Notes: generated by a model not told the origin, from the letters alone. A stretch of 64,000 nt of DNA from Amycolatopsis thermoflava N1165 (GCF_000473265.1 NZ_KI421511.1:3943560-4007559), one strand, 5' to 3'; positions 1 through 8,215 are shown, numbered from the stretch's first letter. Translations and numbers: made by a program.

Positions 1-392
1 GGGCAGTCCGCCACCCGCGGCGGCCGGACCAGGTCGGACTCCGCGGGCCGCAGCCCGGACGCCGCGAACTTGTCCGGCTCGTGCCGGAACGCGCCGCGTT
101 TGTGCGCGGGCACCGGGTCCGCGCCGGTGAGCGGGGCCAGCCGCTCCACCGCCCGCCACTGCTCCGGGCCGGGCAGGTTGACCACCACGTCCCGGCGCGC
201 GCGGAGGTTGGCCGCCGTGTGCGACGCGGCGGCCAGCCCCAGCACGACCACCTGCCCCAGCGCCCAGGCCGAGGACATCGGCGCGAGGTTGGCGCTGCCG
301 TCGGCGTTCTCGGTCGACAGCAGCACCACGGGCGTGCCGAAATAGAGGATCTTCGGGTTGATCACGACGTGCTCGTCCGTTGCGATGTTCAC
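1..392 (-). CDS. Flavin reductase-like (DIM6/NTAB) protein, truncated by the window edge
   Basis: The reading frame opens at a GTG at 392 and runs off the left edge, so about 130 N-terminal residues are visible. They read as a split-barrel flavin reductase-like domain: an early segment VINPKILYFGTPVVLLSTEN, then SANLAPMSSAWALGQ and a HTAANLRARRDVVVNLP stretch, the pattern of FMN-binding flavoprotein oxygenases that act on small substrates or supply reduced flavin. The gene lies 41 bp downstream of the conservon GTPase on the same strand and could be cotranscribed, but nothing in the sequence ties it functionally to the conservon. Substrate unknown; C-terminus not seen. Confidence 0.72.
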   Translation of the reverse strand, partial: MNIATDEHVVINPKILYFGTPVVLLSTENADGSANLAPMSSAWALGQVVVLGLAAASHTAANLRARRDVVVNLPGPEQWRAVERLAPLTGADPVPAHKRGAFRHEPDKFAASGLRPAESDLVRPPRVADC

Positions 393-433
393 GCCGCCAC
401 GCTAGGGACCGGTCGTGTCGGTCCCGGCCGAAC

Positions 434-1021
434 TCAGCGGTGTCTGCCCCGCCGCACCTGCTCCACCAGCGCGATCAGCACTTCCTTCGCCGACTCCCGG
501 TTCCGCGCGTCGCACAGCACCACCGGGATGCCGGGGTCGAGGTCGAGCGCCGCCGCGACCTGGTTCGCGCGGTACTGGCGGGATCCGGCGAAGCAGTTCA
601 CCGCCACCACGAACGGCGTCTCGCGCCGCTCGAAGTAGTCGACCGCCGGGAAGCAGTCTTCGAGGCGGCGCGTGTCGGCGATGACGACCGCGCCGAGCGC
701 GCCCTGCGCGATGTCGTCCCAGAAGAACCAGAACCGGTCCTGCCCCGGGGTGCCGAACAGGTACAGCGCGAGGTGCTCGTCGAACGTGATCCGGCCGAAG
801 TCGATGGCGACCGTGGTGGTCGTCTTCTGCTCCAGGCCCTCGGCGTCGTCGATCCCGGCGCCCGCCTCGGTCAGGTACTCCTCCGTGCGCAACGGCTGGA
901 TCTCGCTGACCGCACCGACCATCGTGGTCTTGCCCGCGCCGAAACCACCCGCGATGAGGATCTTCAACGCGGTGAAGGGTTTCGCCGGCGCGGGCAGTGG
1001 TTCAGAGCGCACGGAGTCCAT
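434..1021 (-). CDS. cvnD: Conservon GTP-binding protein CvnD-type
   Basis: Small Ras-like/MglA-like GTPase of 195 residues, the output component of a conservon, the actinobacterial four-protein signalling module that resembles a membrane-bound G-protein system. The Walker A is GGFGAGKTT (about residues 25-33) and the switch-II region is LFGTPGQDRFW. A DTRR motif and a VNCFAG segment replace the canonical NKxD, as is usual in this family. It overlaps the DUF742 gene by 20 bp, so the two are translationally coupled. It probably sits at the inner membrane with CvnA-C; the downstream effector is unknown. Confidence 0.9.
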   Translation of the reverse strand: MDSVRSEPLPAPAKPFTALKILIAGGFGAGKTTMVGAVSEIQPLRTEEYLTEAGAGIDDAEGLEQKTTTTVAIDFGRITFDEHLALYLFGTPGQDRFWFFWDDIAQGALGAVVIADTRRLEDCFPAVDYFERRETPFVVAVNCFAGSRQYRANQVAAALDLDPGIPVVLCDARNRESAKEVLIALVEQVRRGRHR

Positions 1022-1364
1022 TCAGCACTTCCCTCAGGATGCGGTCGGTCGGTCCGGTGGCGGCCGGGACCGGGCGGGTCACCTCGACGTGCCCGCCGTT
1101 CAGCAGGTCCGCCAGCAGCACCCGCGTGACGTTGAGCGGCAGGTTCGCGCGGGCCGCGATCTCCGCGACCGACAGCGTGTGCGCCTGGCACAGCTGGAGG
1201 ATCACCGCCTGCTCGGGGCTCAGGGTGAGGTCGTGCTCGGGCCGCGTGCGGGCGGAGACGAGCGCGATGATGTCCAGGAACTCGGCGGACGGCCGGGCCC
1301 GGCCCCTGGTCAGCGCGTACAGGCGGACCATGGGGCCGGACTCGTCGCCGTACCAGTCGCTCAC
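1002..1364 (-). CDS. cvnC: DUF742 protein, conservon CvnC-type
   Basis: A 120-residue DUF742 protein with the family's N-terminal VRLYALTRGRARP and a C-terminal winged-helix-like core (SVAEIAARANLPLNVTRVLLADL) ending in LREVLNGLRAL. In conservons this protein bridges the roadblock protein and the GTPase. Its start overlaps the stop of the roadblock gene by 4 bp (ATGA-type) and its end overlaps cvnD, so all four genes form one tightly coupled operon. The DNA-binding-like fold is known for the family; actual DNA binding is not shown by the sequence. Confidence 0.9.
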   Translation of the reverse strand: MSDWYGDESGPMVRLYALTRGRARPSAEFLDIIALVSARTRPEHDLTLSPEQAVILQLCQAHTLSVAEIAARANLPLNVTRVLLADLLNGGHVEVTRPVPAATGPTDRILREVLNGLRAL

Positions 1365-1792
1365 GTGCCCGTCCGGTCCAGCCGTGGTGCGGTGTACATG
1401 TGCTCACCCACCTGCGAAACGAGCCGGGCCATCTCGTAGGCGACCAGTCCGATGTCGGTGCCGGCCTCGGCGAACACCGACAGGCACGTCCCGCCGCCAG
1501 CCGCGATGACGAACAGGAAACCGCCGTCGAGCTCGACCATCGTCTGCCGGACCGCGCCGGCGTCGAACTGCCTGCCCGCGCCCTTCGCGAGGCTGTTCAG
1601 CGCCGACGACACCGCGGCGAGGTGCTCGCTCTCCTCGCGGGTCATCCCCGTCGAGGTGGCCATCGCCAGGCCGTCGTTGGACAGCAGCAGCGCGTTCCGG
1701 ACCCGTGGCGCGTTGCCCACCAGCTCGTCCAGCAGCCAGGCCAGCTCCCGGCCGTTATCGGTGGCGTCCACCGCTACCCCTCTCGTCGTCAT
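1361..1792 (-). CDS. cvnB: Roadblock/LC7 protein, conservon CvnB-type
   Basis: A 143-residue roadblock/LC7-domain protein (ELAWLLDELVGNAPRVRNAL, then LLSNDGLAMATSTG), the likely GTPase-activating or scaffolding partner of CvnD. The ATG at 1792 overlaps the histidine-kinase stop by 4 bp, which fixes the start; the much longer reading frame that continues upstream in this phase is only a shadow of the kinase gene. It has the typical C-terminal LVSQVGEHMYTAPR-like tail of this family. Confidence 0.92.
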   Translation of the reverse strand: MTTRGVAVDATDNGRELAWLLDELVGNAPRVRNALLLSNDGLAMATSTGMTREESEHLAAVSSALNSLAKGAGRQFDAGAVRQTMVELDGGFLFVIAAGGGTCLSVFAEAGTDIGLVAYEMARLVSQVGEHMYTAPRLDRTGT

Positions 1793-4035
1793 CCGTTGCG
1801 TCCGCGGGTGAATCCCTGCTGCAGGGCGGACATGGTGGCGCGGGCCTCGTCGGGCGACGTCCGCGGCGTCGCGGCCTCGTCGTGCGCGGACTCGCGCAAC
1901 CCGGGAGCGAGGTGCGCCTGTCGCTTGCGGCGCGGCAGACCGCCGGTGACGTCGTCCTCGGCGACCACCGGTTCGGGCCGTGGCGGGGCGGGCGGGCGCG
2001 GCGGCGGACGGTGACGCCCGTTGTCCCGTTCCCGGACGGGCTCGGGGCGCCGCGCCGGGCGCGACCGGGCCGTGGGGACCTCGGCGTCGGCCGGCGCCGC
2101 CTCGGCGCGGGTGAGCAGCCCGGTCGGCACCAGCACGACCGCGGTCGTGCCGCCGTAGGCCGAGCGCCGCAGCGTGACGGTGATGCCCTGGCGCCGCGCC
2201 AGGCGGCTGATCACGTAGAACCCGAGCTGCTCGCCGTCGAACAGGTCGAGCTGGTGCGCCTCGGCGATCCGCCGGTTGGCCTCGGCCAGCCGTTCCGGCC
2301 CCATGCCGAGGCCGCGGTCCTCGATCTCCACGACGAACCCGGCCCCGACGGCCTCGCCGTGCACCAGAACCGTGGTGTTCGGCGGGGAGAACGACGTGGC
2401 GTTCTCGACCAACTCGGCGATCATGTGGGTGAGGTCGGCGACCGCGGCGCCCTGAACGCCGACGTCGGCCATCCGGTGCACCTCGACCCGCTGGAACTCC
2501 TCGACCTCGGCGACGGCCGCGCGGACGACGGTCATCAGCGGGACTGGTTTGCTCCACACGCGGCCGGGGGCGGCGCCGGACATGATGATCAGGCCCTCGG
2601 CGTGGCGGCGCATGCGCGCGGCGAGGTGGTCGAGGCGGAACAGGTCCTCCAGCTCGGCGGGTTCCTCGGAGCGCCGTTCCATCGTGTCGAGCAGGCTGAG
2701 CTGGCGGTGCACGAGCGACTGGCTGCGCCGGGCGAGTGTGACGAAGACGCCGGACACGCCGGTGAGCAGCTCGGCGCGTTCCGCGGCGGCGGTCAGCGCG
2801 GCACGCTGCACGGCGTTGAGCGCGGCGCCGACCTGGCCGATCTCGCCGTCGCTCGGCGGCACGACGGGCACGTCCGCGTCCGGGTCGATCTTCTCGCCTG
2901 CCCGCAGCCTGCGCATCGCGCGCGGGAGCCGCCGGTTGGCCAGTTCGAGGGCCGAGTCGCGCAGGCCGACCAGCTCGATCACCAGGCCGCGGCCGATCCG
3001 CACGGAGATCAGCAGGGCGAGCAGCACGGCGGCGAGTCCCAGCAGGACGGTCACCGCGCTCTCGGTGAGGGCCGCGTTGCCCGCGTCGTCCGCTTCGGCG
3101 GCGGCCGCCGTGGCTGCCTCCAACCGGACGGCGGCGAGGTCGCGCGTGACCGCGTCGAGCGAGGCGGCCCACTGGCCGGAGGTGACGGTCGCGGCGAGCG
3201 CGCGGCCCGCGGTGTCGGCCTGCACGGAGTTCTGCACGTCGGTGAGGGCGCGGTAGGAGTCGCTGGTGGTGATGTCGCCGAGGGCTTCCCGCTGGGCGTC
3301 CGGCAGGTCGGACAGCAGCCCGGCGGTGAGGACGCGTTGCCCGCCGAGCGCGTCGACGAAGGCGCGGTAGGTCTCGGCGTTCGCGCGTCCGGCGGCTGCG
3401 GCGCGGGCCGCGGCGTCCTGCCGGGCGAGCATCTCGCCGACGCGGCCGAGGCCGGGCACGGCAAGTGCGACCGGGATGTCGTGGATGTCGGCGAGCGCGG
3501 ATTCGACCGCGAAGGCGGTGTCGATCGCGCCGGAGTAGGCGTCGAAGGTGGCGCGCCAGTCGGCCTGGCGGGCGGTCACCGCGCCCTGGGCGCCGCTCAG
3601 CCTGGTCACGTCGGCGACGAGGTCGCCGAGTCGGCGGTTCAGGTCGGGCGCGATGCCGGCGAGGTCGGCGGCGACCAGGGTCACCCCGTCGCGGAGCGTC
3701 GTGAGCGCCGCGCGGGTCTGGGCGTACCGCTGCTCCAGCGCGGGCAGGTCACCGGAGCCGGCGAGGTGGGCGGCGACGACCGCGCGTTCGGCCTGCAGGC
3801 CGGTGACCAGGTCGGCGACCGGGGCGGTCAGGTGCGTGTCGAACTCCTCGACCTGACGCTGGTTCCAGGCGGTCTGCACGGCCGAGACCGTGGCGAGGCC
3901 CCACAGGACCATGAGCGAGACCACCGGCACCATGAGCAGGGCGACGATCTTCGCGCGGACGGACCGCGGCGTCAGGCGGTCGACGAGCCGGGGTGCCGGC
4001 GAAATGCGGGCATGCTTTTCTCGGCGCACGGCCAT
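1789..4035 (-). CDS. cvnA: Conservon sensor histidine-kinase-like protein CvnA
   Basis: A 748-residue membrane sensor that heads the conservon. After a basic N-terminus there is a membrane helix at about residues 28-50 and a long extracytoplasmic helical nitrate-sensor-like region. A second helix follows at about 320-345, then a HAMP-like linker containing PPSDGEIGQVGAALNAV and a degenerate dimerisation helix (RRSQSLVHRQLSLLD). The HATPase domain carries the N-box LVENATSFSPPN and the G-box EDRGLGMG. The last 110 residues are Pro/Arg-rich and disordered. The non-canonical H-box is usual for CvnA and suggests ATP-dependent signalling without a classic response regulator. The ligand is unknown. 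Confidence 0.92.
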   Translation of the reverse strand: MAVRREKHARISPAPRLVDRLTPRSVRAKIVALLMVPVVSLMVLWGLATVSAVQTAWNQRQVEEFDTHLTAPVADLVTGLQAERAVVAAHLAGSGDLPALEQRYAQTRAALTTLRDGVTLVAADLAGIAPDLNRRLGDLVADVTRLSGAQGAVTARQADWRATFDAYSGAIDTAFAVESALADIHDIPVALAVPGLGRVGEMLARQDAAARAAAAGRANAETYRAFVDALGGQRVLTAGLLSDLPDAQREALGDITTSDSYRALTDVQNSVQADTAGRALAATVTSGQWAASLDAVTRDLAAVRLEAATAAAAEADDAGNAALTESAVTVLLGLAAVLLALLISVRIGRGLVIELVGLRDSALELANRRLPRAMRRLRAGEKIDPDADVPVVPPSDGEIGQVGAALNAVQRAALTAAAERAELLTGVSGVFVTLARRSQSLVHRQLSLLDTMERRSEEPAELEDLFRLDHLAARMRRHAEGLIIMSGAAPGRVWSKPVPLMTVVRAAVAEVEEFQRVEVHRMADVGVQGAAVADLTHMIAELVENATSFSPPNTTVLVHGEAVGAGFVVEIEDRGLGMGPERLAEANRRIAEAHQLDLFDGEQLGFYVISRLARRQGITVTLRRSAYGGTTAVVLVPTGLLTRAEAAPADAEVPTARSRPARRPEPVRERDNGRHRPPPRPPAPPRPEPVVAEDDVTGGLPRRKRQAHLAPGLRESAHDEAATPRTSPDEARATMSALQQGFTRGRNG

Positions 4036-4069
4036 GGTTCTCCAATTGCGGAATTCGTTCGCGGTTCGC

Positions 4070-4810
4070 TCAGGTCGTCGTCAGTTCTTTTTGCGGACCT
4101 GGGGAAAGCGCGACGAACGCGGAGGTCAGAAAGAGGTAGGAACCCAGCACGACGGTGAGCGGGAACACGAACTGCATGGGGGTGGCGCCACTGGTCACGG
4201 AATGCCCGGCGTGGACTTCGACGCTGACCGCCGCCATTCCGGTGTAGTGCATGGCGCTGACTGCGACGCCCATCACGAGCGACGCCCCGACCGCGGCGGC
4301 CTTGCCGTGGATGTTGAGGGTGGCCCACAGCGCGGCGGTCGCGGCGGCGACCGCGATCGCGACGGACAGTGTGACGACGCCGGGGTCGTAGGAGACGTTG
4401 CCGGCCATCCGCATGGCGGCCATGCCGATGTAGTGCATGGCGGCGACGCCCAGGCCGGCGACGACGCCGCCGACGAGCACGGCGAGCGTCTTGGAAACGA
4501 GGTATCCCACGGCGAACACGCCGATGCCGACGACCGCGATGGCGACCAGGAGGCTGAGCACCGTGAGCGGGACGTCGTAGCGGATTTCGCTGCCCGTGAC
4601 GCCGAACCCCATCATCGCGATGAAGTGCATGGTCCAGATCCCGGTGCCGATGGCCATGGCGCCGTTGACGAGCCAGTGGCGGCGGGAACGGCCGGTCGCG
4701 GAAAGCGCTCGCACCATGCAGCGGAGACCGAGTGCGCTTCCCACGCACGCCATGACGTAGGACAGAACGGGCGTGATCCAGCCGAACGTCAATTCCGTCA
4801 TCGAGCCCAT
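4070..4810 (-). CDS. MHYT-domain integral membrane sensor
   Basis: A 246-residue, almost wholly hydrophobic protein of about seven membrane helices. It carries three MHYT-type signatures, MHFIAM, MHYIGM and MHYTGM, spaced about 60 residues apart. The conserved Met and His residues are predicted to bind copper and to sense diatomic gases (O2, CO or NO). Most MHYT proteins carry a C-terminal GGDEF/EAL or kinase domain; this one ends after the sensor, so it needs a separate output partner. It lies only 34 bp upstream of the conservon kinase on the same strand, making the conservon the obvious candidate (inference). A possible -10 (TATCGT on the minus strand) lies at 4892-4897. Confidence 0.88.
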   Translation of the reverse strand: MGSMTELTFGWITPVLSYVMACVGSALGLRCMVRALSATGRSRRHWLVNGAMAIGTGIWTMHFIAMMGFGVTGSEIRYDVPLTVLSLLVAIAVVGIGVFAVGYLVSKTLAVLVGGVVAGLGVAAMHYIGMAAMRMAGNVSYDPGVVTLSVAIAVAAATAALWATLNIHGKAAAVGASLVMGVAVSAMHYTGMAAVSVEVHAGHSVTSGATPMQFVFPLTVVLGSYLFLTSAFVALSPGPQKELTTT

Positions 4811-5082
4811 TGCGTCCTTCGTTCACCGTTGGAAAAAAGCACCACCCCCAGGTCTGCTGAGGGACAATAAGTGAAGGAGCAGAAAATCTCAACGATACTG
4901 CGAAGTAGCTAACCGAGGTCAGCAGATAACGTGACGCCCGAGGTTCCGGTTCACGGCTCACGAAGCGTTGTTGAACACAATTAAGGATAGCGGTGACGAA
5001 AAATAAGCGCCTGCCGGACGCTGCGCCGGCCGCCAGACATGACTCCGGCCGGCCGCCACGCGGGCGACCGGCCGGTTGTTGG

Positions 5083-5159
5083 TGGTCGGGATGACAGGAT
5101 TTGAACCTGCGACCCTCCGCTCCCAAAGCGGATGCGCTACCAAGCTGCGCCACATCCCG
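5083..5159 (-). tRNA. tRNA-Pro (anticodon TGG), CCA encoded
   Basis: Read on the minus strand, the acceptor arms CGGGATG and CATCCCG pair perfectly. The anticodon loop CTTTGGG carries TGG, and the T-arm contains the GGTTCAAATCC core. The discriminator A at 5086 is followed by a genomically encoded CCA (5083-5085). Confidence 0.97.
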
Positions 5160-5241
5160 GTTCGCCCCAGGGCCGGGGCGGTGCGATCACTCTAGCGCGA
5201 GCCGCTAGACTCGCAGACGCGCCCGTACGATGCGGGTGCAT

Positions 5242-5312
5242 GCGGGCGTAGCTCAATGGTAGAGCCCCAGTCTTCCAAACTGGTGGTGCGGGTTCGATTC
5301 CCGTCGCCCGCT
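5242..5312 (+). tRNA. tRNA-Gly (anticodon TCC)
   Basis: A 71-nt cloverleaf: acceptor GCGGGCG pairs with CGCCCGC, the D-arm is GCTCAATGGTAGAGC, the anticodon loop CTTCCAA carries TCC and the T-arm contains GGTTCGATTCC. The terminal CCA is not encoded. It lies about 82 bp from the divergent tRNA-Pro. Confidence 0.97.
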
Positions 5313-5353
5313 CTCGTCGTCTCCTGGGCGGCGGTCGTTGGTACTGTCGCCGG

Positions 5354-5902
5354 GTGCCGCGGTTGCTCCTGCTCAACGGCCCGCCCGCGTGTGGCAAGTC
5401 GACCCTCGCGGGGCGCTTCGCCGACGATCATCCGCTGACCCTGAACCTGGACGTCGACCGTGTCCGCAGCTTGATCGGCCGCTGGCGTGACGACCCGCAC
5501 ACCGCAGGCCGGCTTGCTCGTGGCGTCACGCTCGCCGCGGCTCGCGCGCACCTGTTGGCCGGGCACGACGTGGTTGTCCCGCAGTTCCTGGGCCGGACGG
5601 CGTTCATCGACCAGCTCGAGTGCCTCTCCCGCGAGGTCGGCGCCGCGTTCCACGAGGTCGTGCTGCTCGACAGCAAGGAGAACGTGCTGCGGCGCTTCGC
5701 CGAGCGCACCCGCGCGGCTGCCGACCCGCTGCATGTCGAAGCCCACGAGATGATCGGGCGCGACGGCGGGTTCGACGACCTGTCCGTGATGTACGACCGT
5801 TTGATGGAGGTCGTCGCGGCCCGGCCGCGGGCCCGGATCGTGCACGTCGAGGAGGGCCAGGTGGACCGGACCTACCGCGCACTGCTGCGCAGCCTGGGTT
5901 GA
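5354..5902 (+). CDS. P-loop kinase-like protein (zeta-toxin/AAA-33 type)
   Basis: A 182-residue P-loop protein with Walker A GPPACGKST (about residues 9-17) right after the first strand LLLLN. It has a NLDVDRVRSLIG segment like the substrate/Mg-binding DxD region of chloramphenicol phosphotransferase and zeta-type kinases, and a lid-like Arg-rich region (LRRFAERTR). It may phosphorylate a small molecule or nucleotide; the substrate cannot be told. The GTG start lies 41 bp after tRNA-Gly. Seven bp downstream is a YdcF-family gene on the same strand, suggesting a two-gene unit. No antitoxin partner is visible, so a toxin role is not supported. Confidence 0.75.
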   Translation: MPRLLLLNGPPACGKSTLAGRFADDHPLTLNLDVDRVRSLIGRWRDDPHTAGRLARGVTLAAARAHLLAGHDVVVPQFLGRTAFIDQLECLSREVGAAFHEVVLLDSKENVLRRFAERTRAAADPLHVEAHEMIGRDGGFDDLSVMYDRLMEVVAARPRARIVHVEEGQVDRTYRALLRSLG

Positions 5903-5909
5903 GACGGCT

Positions 5910-6545
5910 GTGGACGACCACCTGCGCCCCGACGTCGAATTGCTTTGGCGCTACCACCACCTGGACCACGAGCCGCGGCGGACGGATGTCGGCGTGGGGC
6001 TCGGGAGTCATGATCTGGGAGTCGCCGACCACACCGCCGAGCTGTACCACGCCGGCCGGTTTCCGCTGGTCGTCTTCACCGGCGCCAACGCGCCCACCAC
6101 GGTCGACCTGTTCCCGCGCGGCGAGGCCGTCCACTTCGGCGAGCACGCTCGAGCCCGCGGCGTCCCGGCGGCGGCCATCCGGCTGGAGACCCGCGCCACC
6201 AACACCGGCGAGAACATCACCTTCACGCGCGACCTGCTCCGCGACCACGACATCCGCGAAGTCACCCTCGTCTCGCGCCCCTACCAGCAGCGCCGCGCCT
6301 ACGCGACCTGCCGCAAGCTGTGGCCCGAGGTGGACGTCGTGTGCGCCGCCAAGCCGCAAACCCTCGACGAGCACCTGCGCACCATCGGCGACGACGACCG
6401 GGTGATCAACATGCTCGTCGGCGACACGCAGCGCATCACCCTCTACGCCGAGCGGGGTTTCGCGATCCCCCAACCCTTCCCGGCCGATGTCCACAATGCT
6501 CTGCAGCGCCTCATCGCCGCAGGGTTCACCAAACGCCTGGTCTAG
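5910..6545 (+). CDS. YdcF/SanA family (DUF218) protein
   Basis: A 211-residue DUF218 protein. Family hallmarks are LVVFTGAN early (residues about 50-57), the EAVHFGEHARARGVP block, the invariant ATNTGENITFTRDLL segment and VTLVSRPYQQRRA. DUF218 proteins are thought to act in envelope biogenesis or vancomycin tolerance (SanA) or to bind S-adenosylmethionine (YdcF). This copy has no signal peptide or membrane helix, so it resembles the soluble YdcF branch. It follows the P-loop kinase gene by 7 bp. The stop overlaps by a few bases the stop of the small convergent gene that follows. Confidence 0.85.
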   Translation: MDDHLRPDVELLWRYHHLDHEPRRTDVGVGLGSHDLGVADHTAELYHAGRFPLVVFTGANAPTTVDLFPRGEAVHFGEHARARGVPAAAIRLETRATNTGENITFTRDLLRDHDIREVTLVSRPYQQRRAYATCRKLWPEVDVVCAAKPQTLDEHLRTIGDDDRVINMLVGDTQRITLYAERGFAIPQPFPADVHNALQRLIAAGFTKRLV

Positions 6546-6784
6546 CCGCGCGCCCGATCAGCAGCAGCCAGCGACGACACGCAGTCCCGGCACCGCGGCA
6601 GCTTCCGCCACGCGTGGGTCCTCTCCGACGGGATGCAGCGCCTCCCGCAGTTGGACCTCAGCCCGGTCCTCGGGTGGTAGTCGCGCGCCGGGGAGACCCA
6701 GTGGGTGGCTCCGGCGTCGCTGTCGGGGAGCCAGCCCCAGTAGACGCACAGTTCCAAAGGCGATCTGCCGTGCATGCGCGGCAT
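6542..6784 (-). CDS. Small hypothetical protein with two Cys pairs
   Basis: An 80-residue frame, unrecognised, read from the ATG at 6784 (a GTG at 6802 would add six residues). It contains LCVYWGWLPDS, then NCGRRC and a C-terminal PRCRDCVSSL. The spaced Cys pairs could form a small zinc ribbon, and the Trp- and Cys-rich content is unlike the Arg/Ala-rich noise of shadow frames here. Against it: only a weak ribosome-binding site. It converges on and overlaps the DUF218 gene by about 4 bp. Confidence 0.42.
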   Translation of the reverse strand: MPRMHGRSPLELCVYWGWLPDSDAGATHWVSPARDYHPRTGLRSNCGRRCIPSERTHAWRKLPRCRDCVSSLAAADRARG

Positions 6785-6860
6785 CGTGGCGAACACCAGC
6801 ACGCGACCAACACCAGCCACACCGCCGGTAACACACGGCTTACGAACGTGCGCCCAGTGT

Positions 6861-7307
6861 TTACCCGCCCACCTGCCGCGCCGTCGCCATCGCCCGCTCC
6901 GTCTCCCAGAACGCCCGCATCGACCGGACCAGCCCGTCGTCACCCACCCGGTACACGAACACGCCCTCGGTGTCCACGCGGTACCCGCCGGGCAGGTACG
7001 TCGTGATCGTCCCGACGTTCGCCACCTCGTCGCCCGCCGCGAACGAATCCTTGATCACGAATTCGAACCGCTCGACCTTCGCGATCGCCAGGTCCCAGAA
7101 CGCCGCGATCCCCTCGTGGCCGTGGTGCCCGCGACCCTCCTCGTCGAACATCGACTTGCCGACCGGGTCCTCGATCACCGCGTCCGGCGCGAACAACGCC
7201 AGCCACTCGTCCTTCGCGCCGCGGCAGGTCGCGTTCATCGACCGCCACGATGCGACCCGGGCCGGCGGCTGCTCGGCCTCGACGTCCCAGCACACCTGAA
7301 CACCCAT
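6861..7307 (-). CDS. NTF2-like / ketosteroid-isomerase-like protein
   Basis: A 148-residue SnoaL/NTF2 cone fold. The segments WLALFAPDAVIEDPVGKS and GVFVYRVGDDGLVRSMRAFW closely recall the mycobacterial steroid-binding NTF2 protein Rv0760c (comparison from memory). The Asp in EDPVGKS sits where ketosteroid isomerases keep a catalytic or binding acid. Its start lies 12 bp after the LLM oxidoreductase stop, so the two form an operon driven from a KstR-like operator upstream. A role in steroid or cholesterol side reactions is therefore plausible but is inference. Confidence 0.8.
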   Translation of the reverse strand: MGVQVCWDVEAEQPPARVASWRSMNATCRGAKDEWLALFAPDAVIEDPVGKSMFDEEGRGHHGHEGIAAFWDLAIAKVERFEFVIKDSFAAGDEVANVGTITTYLPGGYRVDTEGVFVYRVGDDGLVRSMRAFWETERAMATARQVGG

Positions 7308-7318
7308 GACACGCCCCC

Positions 7319-8188
7319 TCAGAACCGGGAAATGACCTCGTCGGCGAACTTGCGGATCGCGTCCTTCTTCGGGCCGACCGGATCGCCGAACCCGATGCCG
7401 TCGAACACCCAGGGCTGCGTGACGATGTCGGTCACGCCGATCTCGGCCTGCTCGCGGTAGCCGTCCAGCCCGAACCGGTCGATGCACACCGCCTGGATCT
7501 CGAACGGCACGTCGGCCCGCCCGTACTCGGCGCGCAGTTCCGCGAGCCGCGAGATCGTCGAGCGCAGGTCGTCGAACTTCATCATCGCCGAGGACCAGCC
7601 GTCGCCAACCCGCGCGGCGCGCTTCAACGCCACTTCGGTGTGCCCGCCGATGTAGAACGGCACGTGCTCCGACGGCGCCGGGCTCATCTGCAGCTTGTCG
7701 AAGTCGAAGAACTCGCCGTGGTACTCGACCATCCCGCCGTCCAGGATCAGCCGCAGCACCTCGATCGCCTCGTCCACGCGCTTGCCGCGCTTCGCGTACG
7801 GCGCGCCGCACCACTCGAACTCCTCCGGCGACCAGCCGACGCCCAGCCCGAGCCCGAACCGGTTGCCGGACAGCACCGCGACCGACCCGACCTGCCGCGC
7901 GAGCAGCACCGGATTGCGCGAGCCGAGCTTGAGGACCGACGTGTAGAACTCGATCCGCTCGGTCACCGCGGCCATCGTCGCGACCGCCACCAGCGGGTCG
8001 GCCCACGGCGTGTCCGCGGTCCAGAACCGGCTGCCGTCCGGCGTGTACGGGTACTCGGCGGACACGTGCTCGGAGTAGAACAGCGAGTCCGGCAACGCGA
8101 TCGAGGAGAAGCCGCACTCCTCGGCGGTGCGCGCTAGCTCGGTGAACTGGTCCAGGGGGTTCATCGCGACCGAGAGGGTGAACTTCAT
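7319..8188 (-). CDS. LLM-class F420-dependent oxidoreductase
   Basis: A 289-residue luciferase-like TIM barrel. It starts MKFTLSVAMNPLDQFTELARTAEE, followed by SIALPDSLF, RIEFYTSVL, a GNRFGLGLGVGW block and HVPFYIGGHTEVALKRAARVGDGW, typical of F420-dependent oxidoreductases. The reaction is a hydride transfer between F420 and an unidentified substrate. The promoter region (8189-8215) carries a palindrome matching the KstR operator consensus overlapping a -10-like TATAGT, so repression by a TetR-type steroid or acyl-CoA-responsive regulator is likely. Confidence 0.85.
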   Translation of the reverse strand: MKFTLSVAMNPLDQFTELARTAEECGFSSIALPDSLFYSEHVSAEYPYTPDGSRFWTADTPWADPLVAVATMAAVTERIEFYTSVLKLGSRNPVLLARQVGSVAVLSGNRFGLGLGVGWSPEEFEWCGAPYAKRGKRVDEAIEVLRLILDGGMVEYHGEFFDFDKLQMSPAPSEHVPFYIGGHTEVALKRAARVGDGWSSAMMKFDDLRSTISRLAELRAEYGRADVPFEIQAVCIDRFGLDGYREQAEIGVTDIVTQPWVFDGIGFGDPVGPKKDAIRKFADEVISRF

Positions 8189-8197
8189 GCGCTCGAG

Positions 8198-8215
8198 ACT
8201 ATAACGTGTTCTAGT
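8198..8215. promoter_or_regulatory. KstR-like palindromic operator
   Basis: The 14-bp core TATAACGTGTTCTA (8200-8213) fits TNNAACNNGTTNNA, the KstR consensus as I recall it, and the palindrome extends to 18 bp (ACTA...TAGT) with one mismatch per arm. On the minus strand it overlaps TATAGT, a plausible -10 nine bases before the LLM gene ATG. It may also affect the divergent methyltransferase. Confidence 0.6.

Noticed and set aside
5083..5312. tRNA pair as an integration (att) site of a mobile element
   Set aside because: No integrase, excisionase or repeated tRNA 3' end is visible nearby; neighbours look like ordinary chromosomal genes.
5354..6545. Toxin-antitoxin pair (zeta-like kinase plus DUF218 protein)
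   Set aside because: The second gene is a DUF218 enzyme-like protein, not an antitoxin, and comes after the kinase; the kinase lacks clear zeta-toxin signatures beyond the P-loop.
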